Assembly: GCF_024124765.2 (NCBI RefSeq)
Contig: NZ_JAMXSR020000004.1
Location: forward strand, 94,405-158,404
Source of the DNA: Sphingomonas sp. H160509
Lineage (GTDB): Bacteria > Pseudomonadota > Alphaproteobacteria > Sphingomonadales > Sphingomonadaceae
DNA length: 64,000 nt
Direction of reading: 5' to 3'
How positions within the stretch are numbered: position 1 is the stretch's first letter; each line of letters begins with the position of its first letter. The notes under the pieces were generated by a model that ran no database searches, was not told where the DNA came from, and worked only from the letters and a program-made list of their open reading frames with translations. Position numbers and translations under genes: made by a program. Shown here one piece after another: positions 24,014 to 34,017 of the stretch.

Positions 24014-26398
24014 TCAGTGTTGTAAAAAACGCCATCGTGTGAGTTCGGGAACGTCAGCCGCGGGCCGTGCAGCGCTGAAAAGGAAGCCTTGGCCAAAATT
24101 GCAGCCTGCGCTGCGCAGCAAAAGCGCTTGTTCTGCCGTCTCGATGCCCTCAGCCACGGTTTTCATTCTAAAACTTTTTGCGAGGCCAATTACGGCGTTC
24201 ACTATCGGTGCGTCGCTCAAGTCCGCTAATAACGGCACAACGAACGACCGATCGATTTTTAGGACCGACACCGGAAATCGTTGGAGGTGCGACAGCGACG
24301 CGTAGCCGGTGCCAAAATCGTCAAGGGAAAGAGAAATGCCCGCCTGGCTTAACGTGGCCAAGGCCTCCTCCACGATATCGAGGTCTCGGCCGAGAAACAC
24401 TGACTCGACTATTTCGATCTCCACCATGGAAGCAGGTACACCCGCGGCGGCCAGGCGCCCAAGTAGCTCTTGGGCGAAGCCCGGACGGCACAGATCTACA
24501 CCGGATGCGTTCAGTGAGACATGACCGAACCCGGTCCCGGACTGCAGCCAATGTCGCATGTCGTCGATCACTTGGCGGTGCATGGACGCACTGATCTGGC
24601 GGCCGAGATCGCGATCATCGAAGGCGGCCGCCAGTGTGTCAGGCGTTTGTATGCCCTGGGTGGGATGGTCCCAGCGCAGCAGCGCTTCGAAACCCACCAC
24701 ATTACCTGTGACAAGGTCTATTTTGGGTTGATAGAAGGGTTTGATCAGCTCGGCGCTGAGAGCCTCACGGCCTACCGCGAGCATCGAAACGTGGCGCACA
24801 AGCTCGGCGCGCATCTCGGGCCTGAAATGGTGCAAGGAATTGCGACCACTAGCTTTCGCGTCATACAGCGCGAGGTCAGCGCTCCGAAGTAGCTCCTCAC
24901 CGGTCGGGCCATGGAATGGGTAAATTGCCAGCCCGGCACTCACTTGGCATTCAATCGCGATATCGTCCACGTCTACTATGCCGTACAAGGCAAAGAATAC
25001 GTCATGTGCCTTCTGTTCGACCCCGACCTGATCAGCGTCCTGGAGCAGTACGGCAAACTCGTCGCCGCCTAGCCGCGCTGGCGTGCCAAATCGAAGGGCC
25101 CTCAATCTCCCAGCGATCCAGCGCAGCACGGCGTCGCCAGCAGCGTGACCGTATCGATCATTGATCAACTTGAACCGGTCGATGTCAAAGACGATCACCG
25201 CTGTCGCACCGCCGTGCGCGGCAGTGTGCTGCAACGCAGCCTCGAGGCATTTCTGGAACGTGGCTCGGTTGGCAAGCTCGGTCAGTACGTCATGGCTGGC
25301 GCGCCACGCTACTTCCAACTCCGCCAGGCGCTGTTCGTGGACGTCTTCAGTCGTGCCGTACCAGCGCAGAACAGCGCCGGCGTCATCGCGCAAAGGAGCG
25401 CCGCGCGATCGTATCCATCTGAACGATCCGTCGTGTAGCATGAGGCGATAAATACAGTTGAGCGGCTGGCCAGTTGCGACACTATGCTCCCAGTTGCTCC
25501 GAAGCCGCATTACGTCGTCAACGTGGACGGCGCGAAAAAACCGTGTTCCTAACGCTTCCTTAGGTGGGCGCCCGGTCAGGCGCGTCCATGCCGACCCGAC
25601 CTCGTTTAACGTGCCATCGCGTAAAGCGGTCCAGGCGATCTGCTCGCCCAGCTCAATTGTATAGCGGTATCGCTCCTCGCTCAGATGAAGCGCAGCCGCG
25701 GCACGGTTGCGTTCGGTGAAGTCCATCATCGCTCCCACCATACGGGTGGCTTTGCCGTTCTCATCTGTCACCAGGAACCCGCAGTCGACGATATCGGCAT
25801 ACCGCCCATCACCGCATTGGAAACGATAGCTTTCCCGCCATCGCTCGCCGGAACCAGCGTTAATTAACTTCTCGATGCTGGCAGAGACTCGGGCTCGGTC
25901 GTCGGGATGGATCTGCGCTTTCCACCAATCTCCATGATTTTTTTCGGGGCTGATGGGATGGCCGAGTTGGCTGAACATTGCCTCGCTCCAAGTCAACAGA
26001 CCCGTACCGAAGTCCCAGTCCCAAACCACGTCGTCCGTCGCCTTGGTGGCGAGGCGGTAGCGTTCCTCGCTCGCACGCAACCTGTCCGTTGCACAACGTC
26101 TCTCGTCGCAATCCTCGGCCGTGCCGCACCATCTTAGGATCCGGCCGCGTCGCCCCCTTAGCGCTGTGGCGCGGAGGTGGAACCAGCGGTAATGGCCATT
26201 GGCCAGCCGGATGCGACATTCGATGTCCAGAGCACAGTCGCCCACGTTCGCCGTCCGCCAGGCTCGTTGGAGAGCCTCATGATCATCAGCATGGACGGCG
26301 CTGCGCCAATCTGCGCGCAATAGCTCGTGCGGAGCAAACCCGAGCTTTTCAAGCCCGTGCGGACCCACATTCACGATGGTACCGTTTGGGAGCGCCAT
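24014..26398 (-). CDS. PAS-PAS-PAS-GGDEF-EAL cyclic-di-GMP protein
   Basis: At least 794 aa. Three PAS/PAC modules (about residues 10-105, 110-235, 240-360; repeats of HADDH, HPDDRARV, HVDDVMRLR) are followed by a GGDEF domain with an intact active site (ARLGGDEFAVLL, about 440) and an EAL domain with GFEALLRWDHP, LNASGVDL, DDFGTGYASLSHL, KIDRSFV and AEGIETAEQ. Both enzyme motifs look complete, so it may make or degrade c-di-GMP. There is no membrane segment. The upstream sequence encodes a matching N-terminal extension (ELWFAKKRFSVHDD) that would start at the ATG at 26570 (MSDEVRLHRA) if one base were removed near 26535-26550. Confidence 0.93.
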   Translation of the reverse strand: MALPNGTIVNVGPHGLEKLGFAPHELLRADWRSAVHADDHEALQRAWRTANVGDCALDIECRIRLANGHYRWFHLRATALRGRRGRILRWCGTAEDCDERRCATDRLRASEERYRLATKATDDVVWDWDFGTGLLTWSEAMFSQLGHPISPEKNHGDWWKAQIHPDDRARVSASIEKLINAGSGERWRESYRFQCGDGRYADIVDCGFLVTDENGKATRMVGAMMDFTERNRAAAALHLSEERYRYTIELGEQIAWTALRDGTLNEVGSAWTRLTGRPPKEALGTRFFRAVHVDDVMRLRSNWEHSVATGQPLNCIYRLMLHDGSFRWIRSRGAPLRDDAGAVLRWYGTTEDVHEQRLAELEVAWRASHDVLTELANRATFQKCLEAALQHTAAHGGATAVIVFDIDRFKLINDRYGHAAGDAVLRWIAGRLRALRFGTPARLGGDEFAVLLQDADQVGVEQKAHDVFFALYGIVDVDDIAIECQVSAGLAIYPFHGPTGEELLRSADLALYDAKASGRNSLHHFRPEMRAELVRHVSMLAVGREALSAELIKPFYQPKIDLVTGNVVGFEALLRWDHPTQGIQTPDTLAAAFDDRDLGRQISASMHRQVIDDMRHWLQSGTGFGHVSLNASGVDLCRPGFAQELLGRLAAAGVPASMVEIEIVESVFLGRDLDIVEEALATLSQAGISLSLDDFGTGYASLSHLQRFPVSVLKIDRSFVVPLLADLSDAPIVNAVIGLAKSFRMKTVAEGIETAEQALLLRSAGCNFGQGFLFSAARPAADVPELTRWRFLQH

Positions 26399-26570
26399 CC
26401 AGGGGATAATGGGTCCAAACTCGACTAAGTACGCGTATTGCTCAGAACATTGCCCAATGGCGTCGAAACTTTCAGCCGTCGACCGGTCATCATGGACTGA
26501 GAAGCGCTTTTTTGCGAACCATAGCTCGAGAGCGAGCCGCGGCGCGGTGCAACCGAACTTCGTCGCTCAT

Positions 26571-27261
26571 CTGGAACCTGCCCCCTAGGAAAACAAATTG
26601 GCACCGAGAATTAATAATTACCTATAGTAAACGCCTTTTTCGCTGGTCATTCTTAAAACTCAAGGTCTTTTTAAAGGCGGGTCGCGGTAAACAGATTACA
26701 AGCGGCAATGCAAATATCAGAGTCATAGGGTATAATTGTACTGGAGACGACGCGAATATGGCCTCCTATTCGTGAGGTATGCAAAACCCCGACCAACAAC
26801 CAAATCAGCTTTTGAAGCCGAAGATGGAGCAAGCCCTTGGGCTTGCGGATGCTTTGATTTGACATTGGTCGGCACGTGGATATCGAGCAAAATAGAGGCT
26901 CTGTCTGCCTCAGATACGACCGATTTACCGCCGGGTTCTGGGAACGGACCATAAGCAGGGCGGTTTCTATAGCTGCTAGAAGCGTCCTGCCCTTTCGGGG
27001 GGAATGGCGGTGAAGGCTCGCAATGCTCTGTGGATCGGCAGGGCGTTTTAGTCATGATACGCGGAACAGACTTCAACACGTTCTGTTATCGTTATTACCG
27101 TCAGGCTTTCCCCCCTTTAGTTCTGATGGTGTATAAAGCGCCCCGTTGCCCCTCCGCAGCGGGGCGTTCTGTTTTCCACTTCTGCCAGCAAGGGATCTTT
27201 GGTTGGCAAAAGTGTAAGCGAAACGACATCTTTTGCAATGTGGCGGTGATCGTTTCAATTT
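26571..27261. other. Intergenic stretch with hairpins, no protein gene seen
   Basis: About 690 bases. GC content drops (26590-26780). No open frame here has a domain. GCAGGGCG (about 26956) and CGTCCTGC (about 26984) can pair imperfectly, and a strong terminator-like hairpin lies at 27139-27166. The combination would fit a small RNA gene, but no promoter was identified. Confidence 0.3.
27139..27166 (+). terminator. Strong hairpin followed by T-rich sequence
   Basis: CGCCCCGTTGC (27139-27149) pairs with GCAGCGGGGCG (27156-27166) with one G-U pair and a 6-base loop, followed by TTCTGTTTT. This is a good intrinsic terminator. No plus-strand gene precedes it, so it may end a non-coding transcript. 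Confidence 0.55.
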
Positions 27262-27618
27262 TTAAAATTCGATCCTGAATAGAAGATCGACGGCAGGGCT
27301 GAAGCAGAGCGGCACGGTAAGAACCACCACGAACATTAATAGGAAGTTGGTCATAAATGCGCCAGCCGAAGGGTAAACCAGCTTCCTCAAAAGCCCGCAG
27401 ACCAGCGATATTGGCGCGGCGAATAATAAAGTGATTAATAGCGCCTACCCTAGACTGGCCACAGTATGCGTTTCAGGACAACCGGTTGAGCGATCGCACG
27501 CACCCAACACGTTATCCACCAGTACAATACCGCCAATGCCAGACGCAAGAAGCCCGACCGTAAGACAGCCAAATGGCAAAACCTTTCGTAGGTGGGGAAA
27601 GAGTGGTTCTTCGCACAT
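27262..27618 (-). pseudogene. Small membrane protein gene with in-frame TAG
   Basis: From ATG 27618 a frame reads MCEEPLFPHLRKVLPFGCLT, then a hydrophobic Gly-rich helix, to a TAG at 27445-27447. The same frame continues past it with two more convincing membrane helices (ALLITLLFAAPISLVCGLL and MTNFLLMFVVVLTVPLCF) to a TAA at 27262. The continuation has no start codon of its own. It is best read as one three-helix protein of about 118 codons broken by a nonsense codon. No family recognised. Confidence 0.4.
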
Positions 27619-27694
27619 GCCGCAACATTAGGAACAATTGGAAGCCCTCTAAAGTAGCGGATTCTAGATCTGCTGCGCTGTTGCGGAACGTCCG

Positions 27695-27785
27695 CTCTCC
27701 CCATTATCGCCGCCCAGCAGTCAAATATGTGGAAAACCCTTTCTAAATTACGACTGCGCGACAAGCAGGTGTTTTCGTACGGCAG
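27695..27785. repeat. Dispersed intergenic repeat, partial copy
   Basis: Shares CCCATT(A/G)TCGCC, ATGTGGAAAACCC and GCGACAA(G/A)CAGGTGTTT, in the same order and similar spacing, with the copy at 59235-59430. The second half, including the 28-bp palindrome, is lost or too diverged. No gene is present; the gap continues to 28148 with nothing else recognised. Confidence 0.6.
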
Positions 27786-28148
27786 CCTATCGATCGTTTT
27801 ATAACGCCGTCGCTAACCTTGTGTGGCGACTATCGTGTGATTTCCGACAACGATCGTCTGGCTTTGCCGGTCGCGTCGAGGTTGCCGTTATTGTACCACC
27901 CCGCAAGGCGTGATCATTGAGCGGGCCATTCCGTGTCCAGAATTGAGAACCACGCCGTATCGCCAGTCCGCTCAATCCTGCCGCCTTCATCCGCGCTGCG
28001 ATCCGATGAAGTTTCTCAATCCCCTGATGTCTGGGTCCAAGGGGATAGATATCGATGTGACCGTCCTACGGTTCAGATCCCGATCGGGCAGGTCCGGACG
28101 CTCGTCGCCCATCGACACGCAGCACCGAGGATCGAGACGACCAATACC

Positions 28149-28484
28149 TCACGTCACTCCGACAGGCTGGTGATCGTAGAACTCGACCTGCATAGAAACA
28201 GGGCCGATCACCTCAACATGGTGCGGCTCGTCTGGATGGATGAGGCCCGGCATGCCAGGGTCGAGAACGCGCGAGGTTCCGTCCTCCCTGCAGTAGCGGA
28301 GCGACCCTTCTAAGATCCGGATCACGCCCCAGACACCGCGTTTCGTGCGATGCTCCCGTTGCAGCGCCTGGGGCAGAGTCTCCGCGGTGAACAAAGGCGA
28401 CGAGCGGTAGGGCGTCGAGGCGTCGCGGAAAGCGCCACCGGGAATGTGCCGGGACGAGTCCCTCTGCAGCCGGTGAAGCGCCAC
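28149..28484 (-). CDS. DUF1971 (TehB-like) cupin protein
   Basis: 111 aa from a GTG at 28484. The core reads SSPLFTAETLPQALQREHRT, KRGVWGVIRILEGSLRYC, DPGMPGLIHPDEPHHVEVIG and MQVEFYDH, the DUF1971 signature (TETLP-x-ALxxxHxTKxGxWGxIxVLEGxLxY), a cupin sometimes fused to TehB tellurite methyltransferase or to haemoglobin-related proteins. Histidines in REHRTK and DEPHHVEV may bind metal. It ends the minus-strand run that begins with the efflux operon, 163 bases after the DUF4126 gene. Role unknown; tellurite or redox stress is a family-based suggestion. Confidence 0.8.
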   Translation of the reverse strand: MALHRLQRDSSRHIPGGAFRDASTPYRSSPLFTAETLPQALQREHRTKRGVWGVIRILEGSLRYCREDGTSRVLDPGMPGLIHPDEPHHVEVIGPVSMQVEFYDHQPVGVT

Positions 28485-28647
28485 TCGAGCCGCCCTGTCC
28501 CTGATTGATCATGTTTCACCTCCCTCTTCATGCTCGGGCGCCATCGCGCCACGTTTTCTCGAAAGACATCATCACGTGCCGTTTACGCGGTCGGCTAGTA
28601 AGCGAAGTGCTACGCCGAACATCGGCTGCGCGTTGGCATCAGACGGA

Positions 28648-29109
28648 TCAGAGCAGGCCCGCCGCGCAGAGGCCAAGCAGGACCGCGATCGCGTCCTCCA
28701 GCACTGCGGCCGGAGGATCGCTCCTGAAGGACCGGGCAAGCCATTCACGCGCAAGCGCGCCGCCGTAGGTGCCGAGCGCCGCGCCGACCAAGCTGCACAG
28801 GCACCCTACGAGAATCATTCCCGAACTCGCGCCGACCGTGGCTCCTGCGAGTGACCCGGTGACCAGGCGGCCGGAGAGTTGAACGGGCACCGTTCTGCTC
28901 GGAGTCGAGGGCAGCAAATCCGTGATGAACTCGGCCAGCGCCAGCAAAGAGAGGATGCCTACGGTCCACGGGCTGGCCATGAAGCCCAGCCACGTTCCCG
29001 CCACCGGGAGCACACCAGCATAGGCGGCCCAGCTGGCCAGGGTCGGCGCGGTCATCGCACGCAGCCCCGCGACCAGACCGATCAGCAAGGACAGGAAAAC
29101 GATCGTCAT
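28648..29109 (-). CDS. DUF4126 membrane protein
   Basis: 153 aa from the ATG at 29109, preceded by GAGGAGCTCGCGTGCG (good RBS GAGGAG); the longer frame to 29247 overlaps the upstream gene. Four to five hydrophobic segments with the Gly-rich repeats of DUF4126 (LLIGLVAGLRAMTAPTLASW, LSGRLVTGSLAGATVGASSG, VGAALGTYGGALAREW, LEDAIAVLLGLCAAGLL). Function of the family is unknown. It lies 22 bases after the OMF gene, in the same operon as the efflux system. Confidence 0.85.
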   Translation of the reverse strand: MTIVFLSLLIGLVAGLRAMTAPTLASWAAYAGVLPVAGTWLGFMASPWTVGILSLLALAEFITDLLPSTPSRTVPVQLSGRLVTGSLAGATVGASSGMILVGCLCSLVGAALGTYGGALAREWLARSFRSDPPAAVLEDAIAVLLGLCAAGLL

Positions 29110-29131
29110 CGCACGCGAGCTCCTCAAAAGG

Positions 29132-30634
29132 TCAGGGCGTCGTTGTAGGCGTTGGCACGACGGCGCGCTTGCCCCCGACCGGCAGCGCTTGGCTGATTCC
29201 GTCACCGAGTGACGCACCAAGCGATCGCAACGGAACGCCGCCGCCAAGTGAACGGACGAGCGCGACGTCGAGGAGAAAGGCCCGTGACTCGAAGCCCGCC
29301 AGTACCCGGCGGCGGGTGAGCAGCCGGTCCTCGATCAGCAGCACGGACTGGTAGTCGGCCGCGCCCATTCGGTAGCGCAACTGAGCTAGCCGGTAGGCGC
29401 GCTCGGTGGCGACGACGGCGCCTTGAGCACCCGCTCTCGCATCGGCAAGGTGACGCTCACCTTGCACTACGTCCGCGACCTCGCGCAGCCCCTGCACGAC
29501 CGCATCGTCATAGGTGGCGACCGCCGCATCGAACTCGGCACGTGCCCCGCTGTAGTTCGCGCGCCGCCGGCCGCCATCGAAGATGGGTAGGCTGAGCGCC
29601 GGCCCCGCCCCGCCAACGTCGGCGCCCGCGTTCAGGAGGTTGCCGAGACCCAGCGCGTCGAAGCCGATGAAGGCCAGGAGATTTACGCTCGGGTAGAACT
29701 GGGCGCGAGCCACCTTTATCCTACGTCCGGCCGCCTCGACACGCCAGCGTGCCGCAACCACGTCCGGCCGGCGTCCCAGCAAGTCGGCGGCAAGCGCAGC
29801 GGGCAGACCGAAGCTGCGTAGCGACGGCTTGACGGGACGTTCGATGGCCAGTCCCCGGTCTGGACCGGCACCCAGCAGAGCCGCGATGCGGTTGCGCGCG
29901 ATGCCGATGGACTCGTCGGCTACGGCAAGATCCGCGCGCGCCGCAGGCGGGCCGGCCTCTGCTTGGGCCAGGTCAGATTCGGAATCGAAGCCGTGCTCCG
30001 TGCGCGCCCTGACTATCCGCAGGCTCTCACTGCGAAGATCAAGCGTGCTCTGGAGCACGTCGCGGTCCGCGTAGAGGCGGACCAAGTCTGCATAGGCCGC
30101 CGCGATCGACGCGGAGACTATCAACCTCGCCGCGGCGGCGTCCGCGGTCGCCGCCGCGGCATCCGAGCGAGCCGCTGCAAGCGTAGCCCGGTTCTTGCCC
30201 CAGAAATCCAATTCCCAGCTGAACCCGACAGTCGCGCGACCGTAGCCGCGGTAGCCGTCCCGCTGCGGGGTAACCGGAATGCCGTCCTCGCTGCTTGGCT
30301 TCGTAATCGTGACCGACGCATCCGCGTTAACGCTCGGGAGCAGGGGCGCTCCGGCCGCACCTACCGCGGCCTCGGCGCGGCGCAGGCGCGCGCTAGCCTG
30401 CGCGACCGACGGCGAGTCCTTCAGGCCTTCCTCGATCAACGCGTCGAGCTGGCCGTCGCCATAGGCGAGCCACCAGCTATCCGTGGGCCAGTCGGCGACA
30501 GGTGCTGCGAGGCTTTGGCTGCTCAAGTACGCCTGGGCTGCCTTTGGTACTGGGGCGGGGCCAAGATGGGGCGGCGACAGGCAGCCGCTCAGCAAGAGGC
30601 ACGGCATCAGTAGGAGTGTGGGCAGCCGGCTCAC
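29132..30634 (-). CDS. Outer-membrane efflux factor, NodT-type lipoprotein
   Basis: 500 aa from the GTG at 30634, which overlaps the stop of the HlyD gene (GTGA); the open frame begins at 30673. The lipobox is LLLSGC. Two OEP repeats follow: PTDSWWLAYGDGQLDALIEE, ATVGFSWELDFWGKNRATLA, ... and LPAALAADLLGRRPDVVAAR, PALSLPIFDGGRRRANYSGA. This is the TolC-like outer-membrane channel that completes the tripartite pump with the adjacent HlyD and MFS proteins. The frame is intact. Substrate unknown. Confidence 0.93.
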   Translation of the reverse strand: MSRLPTLLLMPCLLLSGCLSPPHLGPAPVPKAAQAYLSSQSLAAPVADWPTDSWWLAYGDGQLDALIEEGLKDSPSVAQASARLRRAEAAVGAAGAPLLPSVNADASVTITKPSSEDGIPVTPQRDGYRGYGRATVGFSWELDFWGKNRATLAAARSDAAAATADAAAARLIVSASIAAAYADLVRLYADRDVLQSTLDLRSESLRIVRARTEHGFDSESDLAQAEAGPPAARADLAVADESIGIARNRIAALLGAGPDRGLAIERPVKPSLRSFGLPAALAADLLGRRPDVVAARWRVEAAGRRIKVARAQFYPSVNLLAFIGFDALGLGNLLNAGADVGGAGPALSLPIFDGGRRRANYSGARAEFDAAVATYDDAVVQGLREVADVVQGERHLADARAGAQGAVVATERAYRLAQLRYRMGAADYQSVLLIEDRLLTRRRVLAGFESRAFLLDVALVRSLGGGVPLRSLGASLGDGISQALPVGGKRAVVPTPTTTP

Positions 30635-31801
30635 GACCGGACGCCGCACTTGAACGATCCACCCTGGATCCACGAGAGCATGCCGCCGTGTGACCTGCCG
30701 TCGGCATGGCTCCCCAAGGCGATCCGTGGCGTCGCAGACATTCCGGTCGCTAGCCGCTCGCTAGACGGCTGGTCCCGATCCAGCAGTATGCGCACCGTAA
30801 AGCGCCGCGCGATCTTGGTGAAATTACCGGTCGCGTTGTCCGGAGGGATGACCGCGAACTCGGAACCGCTGGCGCCCTGGGTTCCCTCTACCACCCCGCA
30901 GAAGCTGGTCTCCGGCACCGCGTCGACGGCCACCTCGACCCGGTCACCCGGGCGCACGCGTGGAAGCTGCGTCTCGCGCAGGTTCGCCTCCACCCACAAG
31001 CCCTTTGTCGGGGTGATCGCCAGCAGCCGGGTCCCGGTGTTCACGAACTCGCCGAGCCGCACGTTGCGCGCTGCCACCCTGCCCTCGCGCGGCGCGACGA
31101 TGGCGGTCCTGCCGAGATCGGCGCGCGCGCGGAGCAGCTTGGCCTCGGCGCTCTGCAGCTGCGCGCCGACGGCGAGAGTCTGCGCGTCGAGGACGCCGAT
31201 CTGCCTGCGCGCGAAGGTCGCCTGCGCCCGGCTCTGCGCGACACCCGACACAGCGCGAACGTTTTCGGCGCGCGACGCCTCGAAGAGCTGACGGCTGATG
31301 GCGCCCCTCACCGACCAGGGCGTCCGAGCGTGCGAAGTCGGCACCCGTCTTTAACTGCGTGGCACGGGCCGCGACAACGCTCGAGTCGGCCACCTCTATC
31401 TGGGCCGCCTGGAGAGCGCGCTGCGCCGCAATCTGGCGGAGCGCCGCGTGCTGCTGCGCGACCGCCGCTTCCGCATCCGCCACTGCTGAGCGGTAATCAG
31501 TTGGGTCGATGTGCACGAGGACCTGCCCGGCCTTTACCAGTTGGTCGTTCTCCGTTTCGACGGCCGTGATGTAGCCGGGAACCTTCGGCGAGATAAAGGT
31601 GACATCGCCCTTCAGGAAGGCGTTGTCGGTGCTGATGAAGCCGGAGGACCCAGGGGTGGTGTCGTAGAGCGCGGCTACGGCTGCGGTCGCGACGCCCGCC
31701 ACGAGGAACGCCACGGCGACCCTCCTAGCCGCGCCCCAGCGGCGGGGCTGCTGTTCGCCCCGCTCGTCCACCGGCTGCTGGATATCGGATTGCGCGTTCA
31801 T
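30631..31801 (-). CDS. HlyD/EmrA-type membrane fusion protein, frameshifted
   Basis: About 389 aa when repaired. N-terminal membrane anchor (RRVAVAFLVAGVATAAVAAL), biotinyl-lipoyl-like segment (GDVTFISPKVPGYITAVETE, NDQLVKAGQVLVHIDPTDYR), coiled-coil hairpin, then the second barrel (TAIVAPREGRVAARNVRLGE, TPTKGLWVEANLRETQLPRV, RPGDRVEVAVDA). The frame breaks at four C, 31304-31307 (plus strand; three needed), changing GEGAISRQLFEAS to a wrong frame. ATG at 31801 overlaps the MFS stop (ATGA), and its own stop overlaps the OMF GTG. It links the inner-membrane MFS pump to the outer-membrane channel. Confidence 0.92.
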
Positions 31802-33370
31802 ACGATGCTCCTTCTAGGATCCGGTCGGGGCGCGATCTCGGATGGGATGCTGGGCAGGGCCCAGACGAGGACGGCTCCGAGCGCGAGCACGATGGCCGTG
31901 ACGATGAAGGTGTCGGCGAACGCGAGGGCGAATGCCTGACCCGAGGCGGCGCGTCCCAACGCGGTCGTGGCGGCCGATTGTGCCGCGACAGTGTCGGCGG
32001 AGAACCGCCCAAAGGCGCCGGCTGTGGTCGCGAGACGCTGCGCGGTGGTCGGATCGGTCGCGGCCAAGCTCTCGACCAGAGACGCGGAGTGGAACTTCTC
32101 CCGCTCGACGAGCAGGTGGGAGAGCATCGCGAGACCAGTGACGATTCCGAGAACGCGCGCGAGGTTGAAGACTACCCCCACCGTCGGACCATCCTGCATC
32201 GTCGCGCCGAAGACGGCGAAGCGGAGCACCCCCACGGAGAATACGCCCATCCCTACCCCCGCGACCGCGGCCGCGGTCCGCAGCTGGTCGATCGCCCAGT
32301 CCGCCGAAAGGTCGCTGCAAAGGAGGGAGGCAAGCGCGAAGCACGCCAAGCCTGCGGAGAGCACGATGCGGGTGTCGTATCGCCTAGCGACGAGATACGC
32401 CGCGACGAGCCCGAGCGCCGTCCAAGGCGGCATGACCGTCAGCAGTCTCCCGAACTCCGCCGGCCGCAGGCTCTGGAGCCGCCCTAGATACTGCGGCACG
32501 ATGAAGATCGCGAAGAGCGAGCCGAGATCGGAATACGAGCGAAAGGACTATCGCCAGGCTAAACGTCGGCCGGCGGAACACAGAGAGCATTAGGAGCGGT
32601 CGCGCCGCGCGGGCCATACCTGCGACGGCGAAGGAAACGCAGATCGCTCCTCCCAGGATCAGGCCCGGAACCCACCACGCTTCGCTCCAAAAGTGCCTCT
32701 CACCCTCCGAGAGCGCGAACAGTATCGCGCCGATGCCTACGGAGAGCAGCGCGTGGTCGGCCCAGTCTGCTTTCCGGAATGCGAGCGGGTCCCCACGTTC
32801 CGTCCTCAGGACGGAGAGCGCTGCGATGGTGTAGGGTAGCGCGGCGATCGCCTGGACCCAGAACAGCGACCGCCATCCCAACTGGTCGACGAGGAAGCCG
32901 CCGAGCAGCGCCGCGATGCCGAAAAACAGCGAGGTCGATGTCGCGAATAGCGCCATTCCCTCGAACCGTCCCGAGCCTGGCTTCAGGCTCGTCATCACGA
33001 GCAGCATGAACATCAGGGGCAGCACGCCGCCGAACGCGCCATGGGCGAAGCGGGCAACGAGCATCCAGGGGAGCGACGGCGCGCAGGCACAGGCCACGGA
33101 AGCCAGGACGAAACCGCCTCCCGCGAGCGCCATGGTGCGCCCGCGTCCGATGCCGGCCGCGAACGCAGGCGCAGCGAGGATGCCGACCACGCTGCCGACG
33201 TTCTGCATGGTGTTGACGAGAGCCGCGGAGTCAATCGGGACGGACAGGCCGCCCGAGACGTCCGCGATGGTCATGACGGTCATGACTGGGAAGACCGAGC
33301 CAAGGATGGCGCCGTAGCTCGCGGTCGCCAGGGCGGCGAGTGGCGGAGAATTTGCTGCGTTGCCCGCCAT
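31798..33370 (-). CDS. EmrB-type MFS drug exporter, frameshifted
   Basis: About 520 aa when repaired, a 14-helix DHA2-type transporter. The first part covers MTVMTIADVSGGLSVPIDSA, ALVNTMQNVGSVVGILAAPA and RFAHGAFGGVLPLMFMLLVM; after a break near 32521-32530 the second frame continues SLFAIFIVPQYLGRLQSLRP, PAEFGRLLTVMPPWTALGL and the C-terminal helices. Here the extra base is not in an obvious homopolymer. Start chosen at ATG 33370 (MAGNAANSPPLAALATASYG). First gene of the operon, followed by HlyD with an ATGA overlap. Confidence 0.9.
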
Positions 33371-33872
33371 TGCTCGAAGTCCCCCTGCGCGATCCGCGAA
33401 CCGGCCGTGCGCGATCCTGTTACCCCGCCCCCCGACCAAGGATTAGCCGGCGCGCGATCAACTGACTGGTGATGGCGGACGCATAATGGGTGGAGTCTGT
33501 CGCTCCCGCTCTGACCGGATAGGCGCCGACGGTCTTGTCCAGATCGAGCCGGTCTTGTTGGATCGATGCAGTTCCGCGTTCCGTCGACGCGTCGTCGGAC
33601 CGCCCGCGGTGTCTCGGTGCTGCAGACGCGACGCGGGCGCGGCGGTTGCGCGGCGAACAGCGAGCCTCGTCTCAGCGCTCGACCGCAACCTTCACGGCAC
33701 CGCCGGCCGGCGGCGCCAAGCCGACCAGCAGGGTCGGAATCAACTCGGAGACGGCGGGGTGGATCGGGACGGCCGAGCGCAGCTCTTCGATCAGCTGATC
33801 GGTGTTATTATGTCCAGCACCCGGTGGACCGCCTCGTCGCGGCCTGACCCAAGGAGGCGGCGCCTAAGATCC
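33371..33872. other. Intergenic stretch, high GC, no intact gene
   Basis: About 500 bases upstream of the efflux operon. Long open frames in several phases reflect high GC and carry no recognisable domain until the transposase remnant at 33873. It should hold the promoter of the minus-strand efflux operon; no regulator gene is adjacent. Confidence 0.35.
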
Positions 33873-33983
33873 TCCTCTTGCCGGCTCAAGCACTTCCGCC
33901 GTGTCGCCAACCGTGACGACAAGCTCGCCGCAAACGTCCTCTCCGGCGTAGCCCTCGCAGCGGCCGTTTCCTTTTGGCTTTGA
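33873..33983 (+). pseudogene. C-terminal remnant of an IS5-type transposase
   Basis: Reads SSCRLKHFRRVANRDDKLAA then NVLSGVALAAAVSFWL and stop. The CxLKxFRRVAxRxDKLAxNxLxxVxLAAxxxW(L) pattern is the end of IS5-type DDE transposases. No upstream DDE residues are in frame, so only the tail of a former element remains. It is different from the IS5 copy at 16.5 kb. Confidence 0.7.
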
Positions 33984-34017
33984 TCGGAATGGAGACAGGG
34001 TTCCTGAAGAGGATGGA

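Noticed and set aside
32384..33439. Efflux MFS protein as two separate genes
   Set aside because: Both halves are parts of one 14-helix DHA2 transporter, and the second half begins inside a transmembrane region.
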